Counted from the first letter of the stretch, positions 1 to 7,946 are shown. The stretch: DNA of 9,738 nucleotides from Cytophagales bacterium (GCA_025360235.1 JANYCO010000293.1:1-9738); one strand, 5' to 3'. The notes: a model not told the origin generated them from the letters alone. Program-made: numbers and translations.

Positions 1-1
1 G

Positions 2-1972
2 TTTACAAGCGTTCGACTTTTTGATAGTTATCAGTTCACTTTGTTAGACTCTCTGAATACTCAGAAGTCTAAACTGGCAACTTCAAAAAGAGAATATTCT
101 ACCATCAGTGTAATGAAAAAAGAATTACATAGTACAAAACCAGAGAAAGTAATCTACACCCTAAAGTTGATGGAAAGGATAGAACCCGTATTATTAGAAG
201 AGTCTTCTGACGAATTGGTTTATGACCCTTCTGAAAATATTAGAAAATATGTCATTCAAAAAATTAATGATTTTAGAAGTATAGCCTCTGTTTCAACATT
301 GAAAAATGCGATTAAATTAGAAGATTCCGACGAAGTGAAAAAATTGGCTGAATTGGCTTTGGATAATTTAAATGATGCTGAAACAATAGCATTGTCAAAT
401 AATAAAGTATATAAACTAGCCAAATCAACAGATGCTAATGAACGTTTATTAGCGGCGAAACTAATATACAAAACGATTGACGAGACCAATATTCAATTGC
501 TGTTGGATCTAATGCGCGATAGGGATATGAAGGTAAGAGGGGCTGCGATAATTTCAGCAGGCAAAACAGGAAGATCTGAATATTGGCCATTAATGATTGA
601 AAACTTAGGGTCTCCTTTGTTTGGTAATACAGCAGCAGCTTCTTTATATGCAGTTGGTGATAAAGTTCTCCATTCCCTGGAATCTGCCTTTTATAAATCA
701 GGGCAGACTACCGAAGTGATGGTGAAAATCGTCCAACTTTACGGACGTTTCGGTGGTTCTGATGTAACGGATTATTTGTGGAATAAGATAGATTTTCCAG
801 ATAAAAATGTTACCGCTCAAGTGTTGTTGTCTCTCAGCGGTTGTGCCTTTCAGGCTGAAGGCTACAGGGCTACCAGGATTGTGCAGGCGATCGAAACTGA
901 AATTGGTAGTTCGGCATGGTGTATCGCTGCCTATACCGAATTAGGAGACGATGCCGAGGCAAGGCACCTTAGAAAAGCAATTATTGAAGAGATTGAATCT
1001 ACAGATAATAAAATATTCATGCTTTTGTCTCTGGTGTATGAACCCAATTCGATTCAGCTGGTGAGACAAAATATTGAGAGCCGCACATCGGAAGGAGTTG
1101 TATATGCTATTGAACTTCTAAACGTGTTCATCGCCGACGAGCTTAAACCTGTGCTTTTCCCATTGCTGGATGAAATTTCTATCGAGGAGAAAATCGAAAA
1201 GCTGCAACAACATTATTTACGTGAAAAATTCTCTTCCAGAGAAATTTTAATAGAAATTATCAATAGAGATTATAACTATGTAAACCGCTGGACGAAGGCT
1301 TGTGCGATATTCAGATATTGCGGAATGCCGGAAGCTAAAGTGACAGATGATCTTGTGGCTAACTTATTTAATCCTGACTCTTTATTAAGAGAAACAGCCG
1401 CTTATGCTATTTATAAATTAGATAAAGAGGCTTATCATAAGTATACAAAAAGATTAGGGGAGGCTAAAAAAGAACTAGACGGCATCATTCTTGCTCAGGA
1501 GAGACGTGGAAATAAAAAACAGTTGCAAATAGAGAAGGTATTTGTATTAAAAGAAGTAAAAGCATTTTCTAATATACATGGAGTATTCCTTTCCGGGATT
1601 GCTGATAATATTGAAGAAGTAGTTCTTAAAAAGGGAGAATATATATTAAGAAAAGGCGATACAGGAAATATTCCTTTATATGTAATTGTAGAAGGTACTC
1701 TTGAAATTAGAGAAGAGGAGAGGGTGGTTTCAAGACTCGCTAAGGGCGATCTGATAGGAGAGACACTTGTACTGGAATCGGATGTGAATACAGATGATAT
1801 AGTAGCTTATGATGATGTATTCTTATATAAAATAGAAAAAGAGCATTTTTACGAAATGATGTCTCAATCACACGAAATGACAGAGGGGATTATTGCAGGG
1901 TTTGTGGATCACAGGACTTTTGAACATAAAGATGCGTTGGCAGAGGAGCTTGAAGAGATTACAAAACGATAG
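2..1972 (+). CDS. HEAT-repeat protein with C-terminal cyclic-nucleotide-binding-like domain (5' end missing)
   Basis: The frame is open to the left edge: 13 sense codons (FTSVRLFDSYQFT) precede the TTG at 41, so this is the C-terminal part of a longer protein and TTG 41 is not a credible start. Residues below count from that TTG. Residues about 35-460 are paired amphipathic helices of HEAT type, for example DPSENIRKYVIQKI at 62-75 and RDRDMKVRGAAIISAGKTGR at 159-178. Residues about 505-622 form a CNB/CAP-type beta-roll (KKGEYILRKGDTG, then YVIVEGTLEI, then GDLIGET). The phosphate-binding cassette normally carries Arg before a small residue, but here reads NTDDIVA, so nucleotide binding is doubtful. 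Some Bacteroidota proteins join HEAT plus CNB to an N-terminal nucleotide-transporter-like membrane domain; whether this one does cannot be seen. The next gene starts 105 bp downstream behind its own candidate promoter, so a functional link is unproven. Confidence 0.85.
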   Translation, partial: FTSVRLFDSYQFTLLDSLNTQKSKLATSKREYSTISVMKKELHSTKPEKVIYTLKLMERIEPVLLEESSDELVYDPSENIRKYVIQKINDFRSIASVSTLKNAIKLEDSDEVKKLAELALDNLNDAETIALSNNKVYKLAKSTDANERLLAAKLIYKTIDETNIQLLLDLMRDRDMKVRGAAIISAGKTGRSEYWPLMIENLGSPLFGNTAAASLYAVGDKVLHSLESAFYKSGQTTEVMVKIVQLYGRFGGSDVTDYLWNKIDFPDKNVTAQVLLSLSGCAFQAEGYRATRIVQAIETEIGSSAWCIAAYTELGDDAEARHLRKAIIEEIESTDNKIFMLLSLVYEPNSIQLVRQNIESRTSEGVVYAIELLNVFIADELKPVLFPLLDEISIEEKIEKLQQHYLREKFSSREILIEIINRDYNYVNRWTKACAIFRYCGMPEAKVTDDLVANLFNPDSLLRETAAYAIYKLDKEAYHKYTKRLGEAKKELDGIILAQERRGNKKQLQIEKVFVLKEVKAFSNIHGVFLSGIADNIEEVVLKKGEYILRKGDTGNIPLYVIVEGTLEIREEERVVSRLAKGDLIGETLVLESDVNTDDIVAYDDVFLYKIEKEHFYEMMSQSHEMTEGIIAGFVDHRTFEHKDALAEELEEITKR

Positions 1973-2010
1973 TTTTCATTTGGTTGTGAATGAGTTATAG
2001 TTAGTTTTAA

Positions 2011-2041
2011 TTTGACATTAAGGTCTAAATAACTAAATTGG
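2011..2041 (+). promoter_or_regulatory. Candidate Bacteroidota-type promoter for the TIR-STAND cluster
   Basis: TTTG at 2011-2014 is followed after 19 bases by TAAATTGG at 2034-2041. This matches the Bacteroidota sigma consensus TTTG / 19-21 nt / TAnnTTTG at all but one fixed position. Transcription would start about 30 bases before the ATG at 2078. The site lies in the only sizeable gap between the HEAT/CNB gene and the TIR gene, which suggests the TIR gene begins its own transcription unit. Such motifs arise by chance in AT-rich DNA, so this is a candidate only. Confidence 0.4.
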
Positions 2042-2077
2042 CCTCCTTATTAATTATAGTACTTTTAATTTATAGAA

Positions 2078-3568
2078 ATGAAGTTTGAATACGATATACT
2101 GATTAGCTTTTCAAGTGCCGATGATAAGCCTTTGGATAAAACACAAAGAGGTTGGGTAAATAGTTTTCAGGATTTTCTTGAAAGATTACTTACTCAATTG
2201 ATGGGAGAAAAACCGAAAATACTTATTTCTGATGGCTCAAGTGCTTCTGATATTTCTTCGAAGGCCTTAACGATGGTGAGCATCCTTTCTCCAAATTATG
2301 TGGAATCTGTTCCTCATGTAAGGGAAGCGGAGACCTTTTATAGAAATCTTGAAAAATCAAATTCTTTACAGCAAGATGGACTGAATAGAATTTTCAAAGT
2401 ATTAAAATCTTATGTTCCTACAAACAAACATCCGGAAGGATTAAGAGATCTTATTGGATACAATCTTTACAATATTAATTACATTACTGGTGAAAGTATT
2501 GAAATTACAGATTTTTTTGAGGCAGATGTAGAGAATACTTATTGGTTAAGATTGGTTGATCTGGCGCATGATCTTTATGATATAATAATCACTTCTCGTG
2601 ACAAAAAATCAGAACATTTATTAAACGTAGCTGGTGCCAACGAATATATTTATTTGGCAAATTCGGCAAGAGATTTGGCTGTACAACGTGATGTTATCAA
2701 AAGGGAATTACAAAGACACGGTTATACCGTTTTGCCTAATTATTCAATTCCTGCCGATGCAAAAGATTTGGAAACTAAAATTATAGGGGATCTTGAAAAA
2801 TGTAAATTATCAATCCACTTCATTAGCGGCTCCGCATATAATAAAGCAGAAGAGAAAATAAAAGGCCTTCCTGAAATTCAAAATGAAGTAGCCGCGAACT
2901 TTAGTTCATCTAAAAATGATAAAAATCCTAATAAAGATTTTATGGAGTTTCCGAGATTTATCTGGATACCTCCTGATAGCAAAGTAAGTGACGAACAACA
3001 AAAAATATTTATAGAGAATTTCAAACGTGACGCGCAATTGGTTTCTAGTGCTGATGTACTTTCTATTCCATTGGAGGAGTTGAAAGCAATTATCAGAAAT
3101 GAGTTATATGAGATTAATGCTAGAAAATCGAACGTGGCTAATCAATCTACGTTGTTGCATGATTCAGGTAAAACTTGTATTTACTTGGTTTGCGATAAAA
3201 TGGATTCTGTTGAATCGAAAAAGATCGCTGATCATCTTTCAGTAAGTGGATACGAAGTAATTACACCTGAATTTTCAGGAACGATTTTGGAGTCAAGACA
3301 AATTCATCAGTTAAATCTAAATAAATGCGATGCTGTTTTAATCTACATGAATCACGTAAGTGAAAAATGGGTAAATAGTAAAGCGCATGATGTATTAAAG
3401 TCTCCGGGATTCGGAAGAAAAAAAATAATGAGAAATAAAGTTGTGTTAGTAGAAAAAGGGGTGAAGTTAAGAGATCACATTTTTCTAAGAGAACATGATT
3501 TTCAAGTATTGCATAATTCAGGAGACTTTCTCTCTGAAACATTAAGACCTTTTACCGCTAAACTCTAA
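2078..3568 (+). CDS. Protein with three TIR-like modules, probable partner/effector of the adjacent STAND NTPase
   Basis: The protein has 496 residues with no signal peptide or membrane segment, so it is probably cytoplasmic. Module 1 (about 4-90) starts with the TIR box YDILISFSSADD and has SPNYVESVPHVREAETF at 71-87. This aligns with the TIR pattern SxxYxxSxWCxxE, placing Glu83 at the catalytic position of TIR NADases, although Trp and Cys are Pro and His here. The stretch between the second strand and SPNY is short. A linker (105-172, FKVLKSYVP, GYNLYNINYITGE, YWLRLVDLAHDLYD) follows. Module 2 (about 186-345; EYIYLANSARDLAVQRDVIK, CKLSIHFISGSAYN, EIQNEVA) resembles DUF4062/TIR-like folds. 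Module 3 (about 365-490; TCIYLVCDKMDS, CDAVLIYMNHVSEKWV) is TIR-like with no evident catalytic Glu. The ATG has an A-rich leader and no Shine-Dalgarno. The stop lies 5 bp before the STAND gene, implying co-translation. NADase activity is inferred; modules 2 and 3 may act as scaffolds. Confidence 0.8.
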   Translation: MKFEYDILISFSSADDKPLDKTQRGWVNSFQDFLERLLTQLMGEKPKILISDGSSASDISSKALTMVSILSPNYVESVPHVREAETFYRNLEKSNSLQQDGLNRIFKVLKSYVPTNKHPEGLRDLIGYNLYNINYITGESIEITDFFEADVENTYWLRLVDLAHDLYDIIITSRDKKSEHLLNVAGANEYIYLANSARDLAVQRDVIKRELQRHGYTVLPNYSIPADAKDLETKIIGDLEKCKLSIHFISGSAYNKAEEKIKGLPEIQNEVAANFSSSKNDKNPNKDFMEFPRFIWIPPDSKVSDEQQKIFIENFKRDAQLVSSADVLSIPLEELKAIIRNELYEINARKSNVANQSTLLHDSGKTCIYLVCDKMDSVESKKIADHLSVSGYEVITPEFSGTILESRQIHQLNLNKCDAVLIYMNHVSEKWVNSKAHDVLKSPGFGRKKIMRNKVVLVEKGVKLRDHIFLREHDFQVLHNSGDFLSETLRPFTAKL

Positions 3569-3573
3569 GGACT

Positions 3574-6500
3574 ATGAGCGAAACTACAATTAAAACAGGG
3601 GTGACGAAGGAGACTATTGCAGATCTTACCTCCGTAAAAAAAGAAGAAAAGGAAATTAAACCACAGGTTGAAACGAAAGTTCTTGCCCCTAATCCATTCC
3701 CAGGACTTCGTCCTTTTGAAGTAGAGGAGAGCCATTTGTTCTTTGGTAGAGAAGGACAAAGCGATGAGGTGCTGATGAAGCTTACGGAGAATAAATTCGT
3801 AGCGGTGATTGGTGCATCAGGTAGCGGTAAATCATCTTTCTTGTATTGTGGAGTAATTCCAATTTTATACGGTGGATTTAGTACTACAACTGGTTCCAAC
3901 TGGAACGTAATAGTAGCCCGTCCGGGCAGTTCCCCTATTGACAATCTGGGAGAAGCATTATTGAAAAGTAATGTTGATTATGTGGTAGCTGACCCTGAAG
4001 AAAAACAAGTAAGAAAAAAAATAGTTTCTACTTTACTAAGAAGTAGTTCACTTGGATTGGTAGAAGCAATAAGTCAGACAAAATCAAGTATTAATCAAAA
4101 CGTACTCATTCTTGTCGATCAGTTTGAAGAGTTGTTCCGTTTTAAGAAAAGTGAAGACGGAACTTCTACCATCAATGAGGCATTGGCTTTCGTAAACTTA
4201 TTATCAGAAGCCTCAAGACAAAAAGATGTTCCGATTTATGTAGCCATCACCATGCGTTCCGACTTTATCGGTGATTGCGCACAGTTTCCTGAATTGACAA
4301 AATATATAAACGATAGTCACTACCTGATCCCGCAAATGACAAGGGAGCAGAAAAGACTCGCTATCGTTGGTCCTATTGCAGTAGGTGGTGGTAAAATTGC
4401 CCCACGTTTATTACAAACTCTTTTGAACGATCTGGGCGATAACCCTGATCAGCTTCCTATCATGCAGCACGCTTTGATGAGAACCTGGGGGTATTGGACA
4501 GAACATAAAGAGGGCGATGAGCCTATCGATCTTCGTCACTACGAAGCTATAGGTAGGATGGAGGAAGCTCTTTCTCAACACGCCAACGAAGCATACGATG
4601 ATCTGAACGAAAAGCAAAAAGAAATTTGTCAGATCATGTTCAAAGCCTTGACTGAAAAAGGTGGAGAAAGTGCTCACGGTATAAGAAGACCTACAAGACT
4701 TGGCGTTATTGCCGCTATTGCAGCAACAACGGAAGAAGAAGTAATGAAAGTAGTAGAAACTTTCCGTAAACCGGGACGTTCTCTGTTAATGCCTCCTACA
4801 GGTATTCAACTTACCTCTAATACTGTTGTGGATATTTCTCACGAGAGTTTGATGAGGATTTGGGTGAAATTGAAAATGTGGGTGGAGGAAGAAAGTGAAT
4901 CGGTACAAATGTATTTGCGTTTGTCTGAAGCTTCTGCTATGTACCAGTTAGGAAAGACTGGTCTCTGGAGACCACCCGATCTTCAGGTAGCTGTAAACTG
5001 GTACGATAAAAATAAACCAACCTTAGACTGGGCACAACGGTACGATCCTGCTTTTGAAAGAGCGGTAGTATTCCTTGAGACCAGTAAGAAAGCGTTCGAG
5101 ACAGAGCAACGTATCAAAGAGATGATGCAGAAGCGTACGTTGAGACGTACGCGTATCGTGGCGTTGGTCTTGGCGTTTGCGGCGATCATGTCCATCGGTA
5201 TCGGTATCTGGGCGATTACACAAAAAGTGGAAGCGGATAAGCAGAAAGATTTGGCTATCCTTGCTCAGAAAGCGGCGGTACTTGCCCAAAAAGAAGCAGA
5301 GAAGCAAAAGCTTATCGCAATTAGTGAAAAAGCAGCAGCGGAAAAGGCAAAAGAAGCAGCAGAAAAAGCAAAAGAAGAAGCCTTAGAACAAAAGCGATTA
5401 GCAGATATTGCAAAAAATGCAGCGATAGAAGCTAAGAAAGAAGCCGATATTGCAAAAGATCAAGCCTTAGCCCAAAAGAAATTAGCTGATGAATCACGTA
5501 TTCGTGCAGAGGCCAGTGAAAAGGATGCTAAAGAGCAAACAGAGATTGCAAAAGAAGCAACTAAACACGCCTTGAACTTACGTTTATTGTCTATTGCTAA
5601 ACAAATGGCTCTTAAGTCTGTTTCGTTGACTTCAGATACAATCAAGAAGGCACTATTGGCTCAGCAAGCATTTAATTTCCATGCAGCCAACGGGGGCAAT
5701 AAGCATAACCATGATATTTATGAAGGGTTGTATTTTGCTATGAAGTATCTGGAAAAAGAAGAGTACAATGCTTTAGCAGGACACTCTGATGCAATTCGTT
5801 CCATCGTATATTCCAAGAATGGAAAGGATATGTACACCGCTGGTAGTGATGGTAAGATTCTTAAATGGGATATGACCGGAACAAAAGCAATTCCAACTAC
5901 AATTAATGCACATGGATTTGTTTATCGTGGTATTGATGTGAGCCCTGATGAAAAATGGATAGCAGCATGTTCGGATTTGAATTACATTCAATTATTTGAT
6001 ATCACTCAAACTACTCCAACACCAATACAATTGAGAGGACACAAAGGATTTGTATGGACGGCTTCTTTTACTCCGGATAACAAAGGACTTGTATCTGCAG
6101 GAGCTGATTCTTCTGTTATTTATTGGGACCTTGACTCTAAAAAACCTAATACGATCTACAAAGGAAAATCTAAGATTAAACACATTGAGATAAATCCTAA
6201 AGGAAACTTAATTGTGGTTGGTAATGAAAAAGGTCAGGTGATATTAATAGATAGAAGTAAAAATTATGAAGAAACAATTATCGTAGATCACAAAGGTAAA
6301 ATTGTACACTCTGTAGCATTTAGCAGCGATGGTAACTTTGTAGTTTCTGGTGATGAAATTGGAACTGTAAAAGTATATAGTCTTGCAGAAAGTAAATTGG
6401 TGGCAGTTTTAACAGATCACAAAGCCAGAATCAACGACATTGAATTTAGCGTTGATAATAAACTAATGGCAACAGCTAGTTTTGACCAGACCGTTAGACT

Positions 6501-6792
6501 TTGGGATTTTACTAACCTCAACGAAGAACCTCTTATTTTCCGTGACCACGATATGTGGGTATGGTCAGTTGGTTTTAGTCATGATGGAAATAAATTATTT
6601 GCTGGTTGTGTAGATAATTTAATAAGAGTTTGGCCAACGAGTACAGATTTTATGTCTGATCAGATTTGTGGAAGAATCAAACGAAATATGACTGGAAAGG
6701 AATGGTATCGTTATGTAGCAAGCGATATTCCATACGAATTGACCTGTCCTAATTTGCCAAGTAGTGAAGCAATAAAAGAAGATTTATACTAA
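3574..6792 (+). CDS. Membrane-anchored nSTAND1-type NTPase with coiled coil and C-terminal WD40 propeller
   Basis: The protein has 1072 residues. NPFPGLRPFEVEESHLFFGRE (40-60) is the entry motif of novel STAND NTPase 1 proteins. Walker A is GASGSGKSS (80-88), Walker B is LILVDQFEELF (178-188), TMRSDF (226-231) follows, and SHESLMRIW (422-430) is the conserved end of the STAND helical region. A hydrophobic segment at about 528-548 follows the basic stretch KRTLRRTR (520-527), predicting cytoplasmic NTPase and periplasmic C-terminus. Residues 550-665 are an Ala/Lys/Glu coiled coil. A conserved helical piece (671-702, LSIAKQMAL and ALLAQQAF) leads to seven WD40 blades (about 732-1021) and a Cys-containing tail ending at LPSSEAIKEDLY. 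STAND proteins are ATP-driven switches that oligomerise when the sensor end binds a signal. The upstream stop overlaps a short TAAGGA, 3 nt from this ATG. Databases often call such proteins 'high-affinity carbon uptake Hat/HatR'; nothing here supports that. Confidence 0.9.
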   Translation: MSETTIKTGVTKETIADLTSVKKEEKEIKPQVETKVLAPNPFPGLRPFEVEESHLFFGREGQSDEVLMKLTENKFVAVIGASGSGKSSFLYCGVIPILYGGFSTTTGSNWNVIVARPGSSPIDNLGEALLKSNVDYVVADPEEKQVRKKIVSTLLRSSSLGLVEAISQTKSSINQNVLILVDQFEELFRFKKSEDGTSTINEALAFVNLLSEASRQKDVPIYVAITMRSDFIGDCAQFPELTKYINDSHYLIPQMTREQKRLAIVGPIAVGGGKIAPRLLQTLLNDLGDNPDQLPIMQHALMRTWGYWTEHKEGDEPIDLRHYEAIGRMEEALSQHANEAYDDLNEKQKEICQIMFKALTEKGGESAHGIRRPTRLGVIAAIAATTEEEVMKVVETFRKPGRSLLMPPTGIQLTSNTVVDISHESLMRIWVKLKMWVEEESESVQMYLRLSEASAMYQLGKTGLWRPPDLQVAVNWYDKNKPTLDWAQRYDPAFERAVVFLETSKKAFETEQRIKEMMQKRTLRRTRIVALVLAFAAIMSIGIGIWAITQKVEADKQKDLAILAQKAAVLAQKEAEKQKLIAISEKAAAEKAKEAAEKAKEEALEQKRLADIAKNAAIEAKKEADIAKDQALAQKKLADESRIRAEASEKDAKEQTEIAKEATKHALNLRLLSIAKQMALKSVSLTSDTIKKALLAQQAFNFHAANGGNKHNHDIYEGLYFAMKYLEKEEYNALAGHSDAIRSIVYSKNGKDMYTAGSDGKILKWDMTGTKAIPTTINAHGFVYRGIDVSPDEKWIAACSDLNYIQLFDITQTTPTPIQLRGHKGFVWTASFTPDNKGLVSAGADSSVIYWDLDSKKPNTIYKGKSKIKHIEINPKGNLIVVGNEKGQVILIDRSKNYEETIIVDHKGKIVHSVAFSSDGNFVVSGDEIGTVKVYSLAESKLVAVLTDHKARINDIEFSVDNKLMATASFDQTVRLWDFTNLNEEPLIFRDHDMWVWSVGFSHDGNKLFAGCVDNLIRVWPTSTDFMSDQICGRIKRNMTGKEWYRYVASDIPYELTCPNLPSSEAIKEDLY
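5155..5217 (+). other. Transmembrane-segment coding region of the STAND protein
   Basis: About 21 uncharged residues (IVALVLAFAAIMSIGIGIWA and flank) separate the NTPase from the coiled coil. Five Lys/Arg lie within the 8 residues before it, while the residues after it are balanced in charge. By the positive-inside rule the N-terminal NTPase is cytoplasmic and the rest periplasmic. The boundaries are read by eye. Confidence 0.75.
5335..5376 (+). repeat. Two tandem 21-bp units in the coiled-coil region
   Basis: Positions 5335-5355 and 5356-5376 encode the same heptad AAEKAKE twice and differ at only two of 21 bases, both silent third positions. They lie in a wider A-rich, low-complexity stretch (about 5221-5568) encoding the Ala/Lys/Glu coiled coil. 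A recent in-frame duplication would lengthen the helix by exactly seven residues. Confidence 0.75.
5767..6636 (+). repeat. Seven WD40 propeller blades inside the STAND gene
   Basis: Blades are visible at protein residues about 732-768 (GHSDAI to ILKWDM), 779-810, 821-853 (GHKGFVWTA to VIYWDL), 861-894 (degenerate), 904-938 (DHKGKIVHS to VKVYSL), 948-979 (DHKARINDI to VRLWDF) and 991-1021 (DHDMWVWSV to IRVWPT). Seven blades is the usual number for a closed propeller. The units are diverged and the repeat is not obvious at the DNA level. Confidence 0.8.
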
Positions 6793-6794
6793 AT

Positions 6795-6835
6795 AGTTTA
6801 TACCGGAATGAGGGGGAATTGCTCCGGTATAAACT
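6795..6835 (+). promoter_or_regulatory. Intergenic hairpin between the STAND and outer-membrane-protein genes
   Basis: A perfect 13-bp inverted repeat: AGTTTATACCGGA (6795-6807) pairs with TCCGGTATAAACT (6823-6835) around a 15-nt, G-rich loop. It begins 2 bases after the STAND stop codon. No run of T follows (the next bases are TAAAATTTTACC), so it is not a typical intrinsic terminator. It could be an mRNA-stabilising or processing element, a leaky attenuator that sets the ratio of cytoplasmic to envelope proteins, or a palindromic protein site. Confidence 0.65.
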
Positions 6836-6866
6836 TAAAATTTTACCTTAAAATCAATACATAACA

Positions 6867-7946
6867 GTGAAAAAAAATCTTTTACCCTTACTATTATTAA
6901 TGCTCTTAATAAGTATTGGGAATAATGTTTATGCAGGATTAAATAATCTCAGTGATTCCGTTACTTGTACTCAACGATTAAATCAGGCAAAAAAAGTTTA
7001 CGATGCTGGTAAGATTACAGAAGTAGAGTCTTATCTTAAAGATTGTATCAAAGATGGCTTTACCAAAGAGGAAAGAATGCAGGCTTTACGTTTGCTTATT
7101 TTATCTTCCCTTTTCCAGGACGAACATAGTGTAGCGGAAGGTAATTTGCTTCTGTTACTTAAAGAGGACCCTGAGTATGTTCTAAATCCAGCTATTGACC
7201 CTGCTGAATTCTATGAACTTTACAATTCATACAGAACACTCCCTGTTATTAACATTGGAATTACAGGTGGAATAAACACCACTTCAATTTCAGAAAAACA
7301 AGCCTATAGTGTAGGAAGTGAGACAGACGACAAATCTTCTTATAAAAGTCGTTTTGGATTTCAGGGAGGACTAGTGGCCGATATATTGTTGTATAAAAAT
7401 TTTCAAATTAATACAGGAGCATTATTGAGTCTGAAAAATTTTACCTATAAAAATAGTTTTTTATATAAAAATGGAACTACACTTACCTCCAATGAAAATC
7501 AAATGTGGATGGATGTTCCTCTTGCATTAAAGTATAATATAGGAAAAGGAAAGCTAAAACTTTATGGTTTAGCAGGAGGGACCTTTGGATTATTGTTGAA
7601 TGATAATTCAAAACTGTCCAGACAAAATAGTGATAACTCCAATGCTGCAAAAGAAGAATTGGTAAAATTTAAAAAGATCAGGAATGCTTATACCATGTCG
7701 GCTTTATTAGGATTAGGCGTAAGGTATAAAGTTGGTTATGGTTATATGTTTTTTGAGGCCAGGTATAATCTTGGATTAAAAAATATAGCCAATGTTAAAA
7801 ATCGTTTCTATACCAGCAATGGAGATAATCTTTTTTATTACGGTTATGTGAGCAGCGATTTTACAGTAAATAATTTAGCGTTTTCATTAGGCTATATGAA
7901 ATCGATATACAAACCTAAAAAAATCAGACAACTGGGAAGTGAATAG
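6867..7946 (+). CDS. Secreted outer-membrane beta-barrel protein with N-terminal helical domain (PorT-like barrel family)
   Basis: The protein has 359 residues. The GTG start is chosen because it directly precedes a good signal peptide (MKKNLLPLLLLMLLISIGNN, likely cut after VYA at 21-23). Residues about 34-125 are helical, TPR-like, ending in the motif NPAIDPAEFYELYNSYRTLP (107-126), which I associate with this Bacteroidota family from memory. Two cysteines, C34 and C60, lie in this periplasmic part and could form a disulfide. From about 128 to 347 alternating aromatic and Gly-rich strands (INIGITGGIN, FGFQGGLVADILLY, LALKYNIG, YGYMFFEARYNLG, AFSLGYM) suggest an outer-membrane barrel of about eight strands. 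The C-terminus runs past the last strand with a basic tail. No Shine-Dalgarno is seen. Its place after a STAND protein with a predicted periplasmic propeller suggests it is the outer-membrane end of the same system. The ligand is unknown. Confidence 0.8.
   Translation: MKKNLLPLLLLMLLISIGNNVYAGLNNLSDSVTCTQRLNQAKKVYDAGKITEVESYLKDCIKDGFTKEERMQALRLLILSSLFQDEHSVAEGNLLLLLKEDPEYVLNPAIDPAEFYELYNSYRTLPVINIGITGGINTTSISEKQAYSVGSETDDKSSYKSRFGFQGGLVADILLYKNFQINTGALLSLKNFTYKNSFLYKNGTTLTSNENQMWMDVPLALKYNIGKGKLKLYGLAGGTFGLLLNDNSKLSRQNSDNSNAAKEELVKFKKIRNAYTMSALLGLGVRYKVGYGYMFFEARYNLGLKNIANVKNRFYTSNGDNLFYYGYVSSDFTVNNLAFSLGYMKSIYKPKKIRQLGSE

Noticed and set aside
41..43. TTG at 41 as the start codon of the HEAT/CNB gene
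   Set aside because: The frame stays open to the left edge and no initiation signal is seen; the gene is cut by the window boundary.
2001..2036. TTAGTT/AACTAA inverted repeat around the candidate promoter
   Set aside because: Six-base arms with a 24-base spacer are too weak to call an operator or terminator.
3558..3944. 128-codon open frame on the minus strand
   Set aside because: It lies antisense within the start of the STAND gene, whose protein shows clear conserved motifs there; the minus-strand product has no recognisable domain.
5177..5386. Lys/Arg-rich open frame in another + frame
   Set aside because: It is the shifted reading of the membrane and coiled-coil region; its composition simply reflects A-rich Lys/Ala/Glu codons.
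3574..6792. Naming the STAND-WD40 gene as a carbon-uptake protein
   Set aside because: That label spread from distant WD40 matches; the motifs are those of an NTPase switch and no transporter features are visible.
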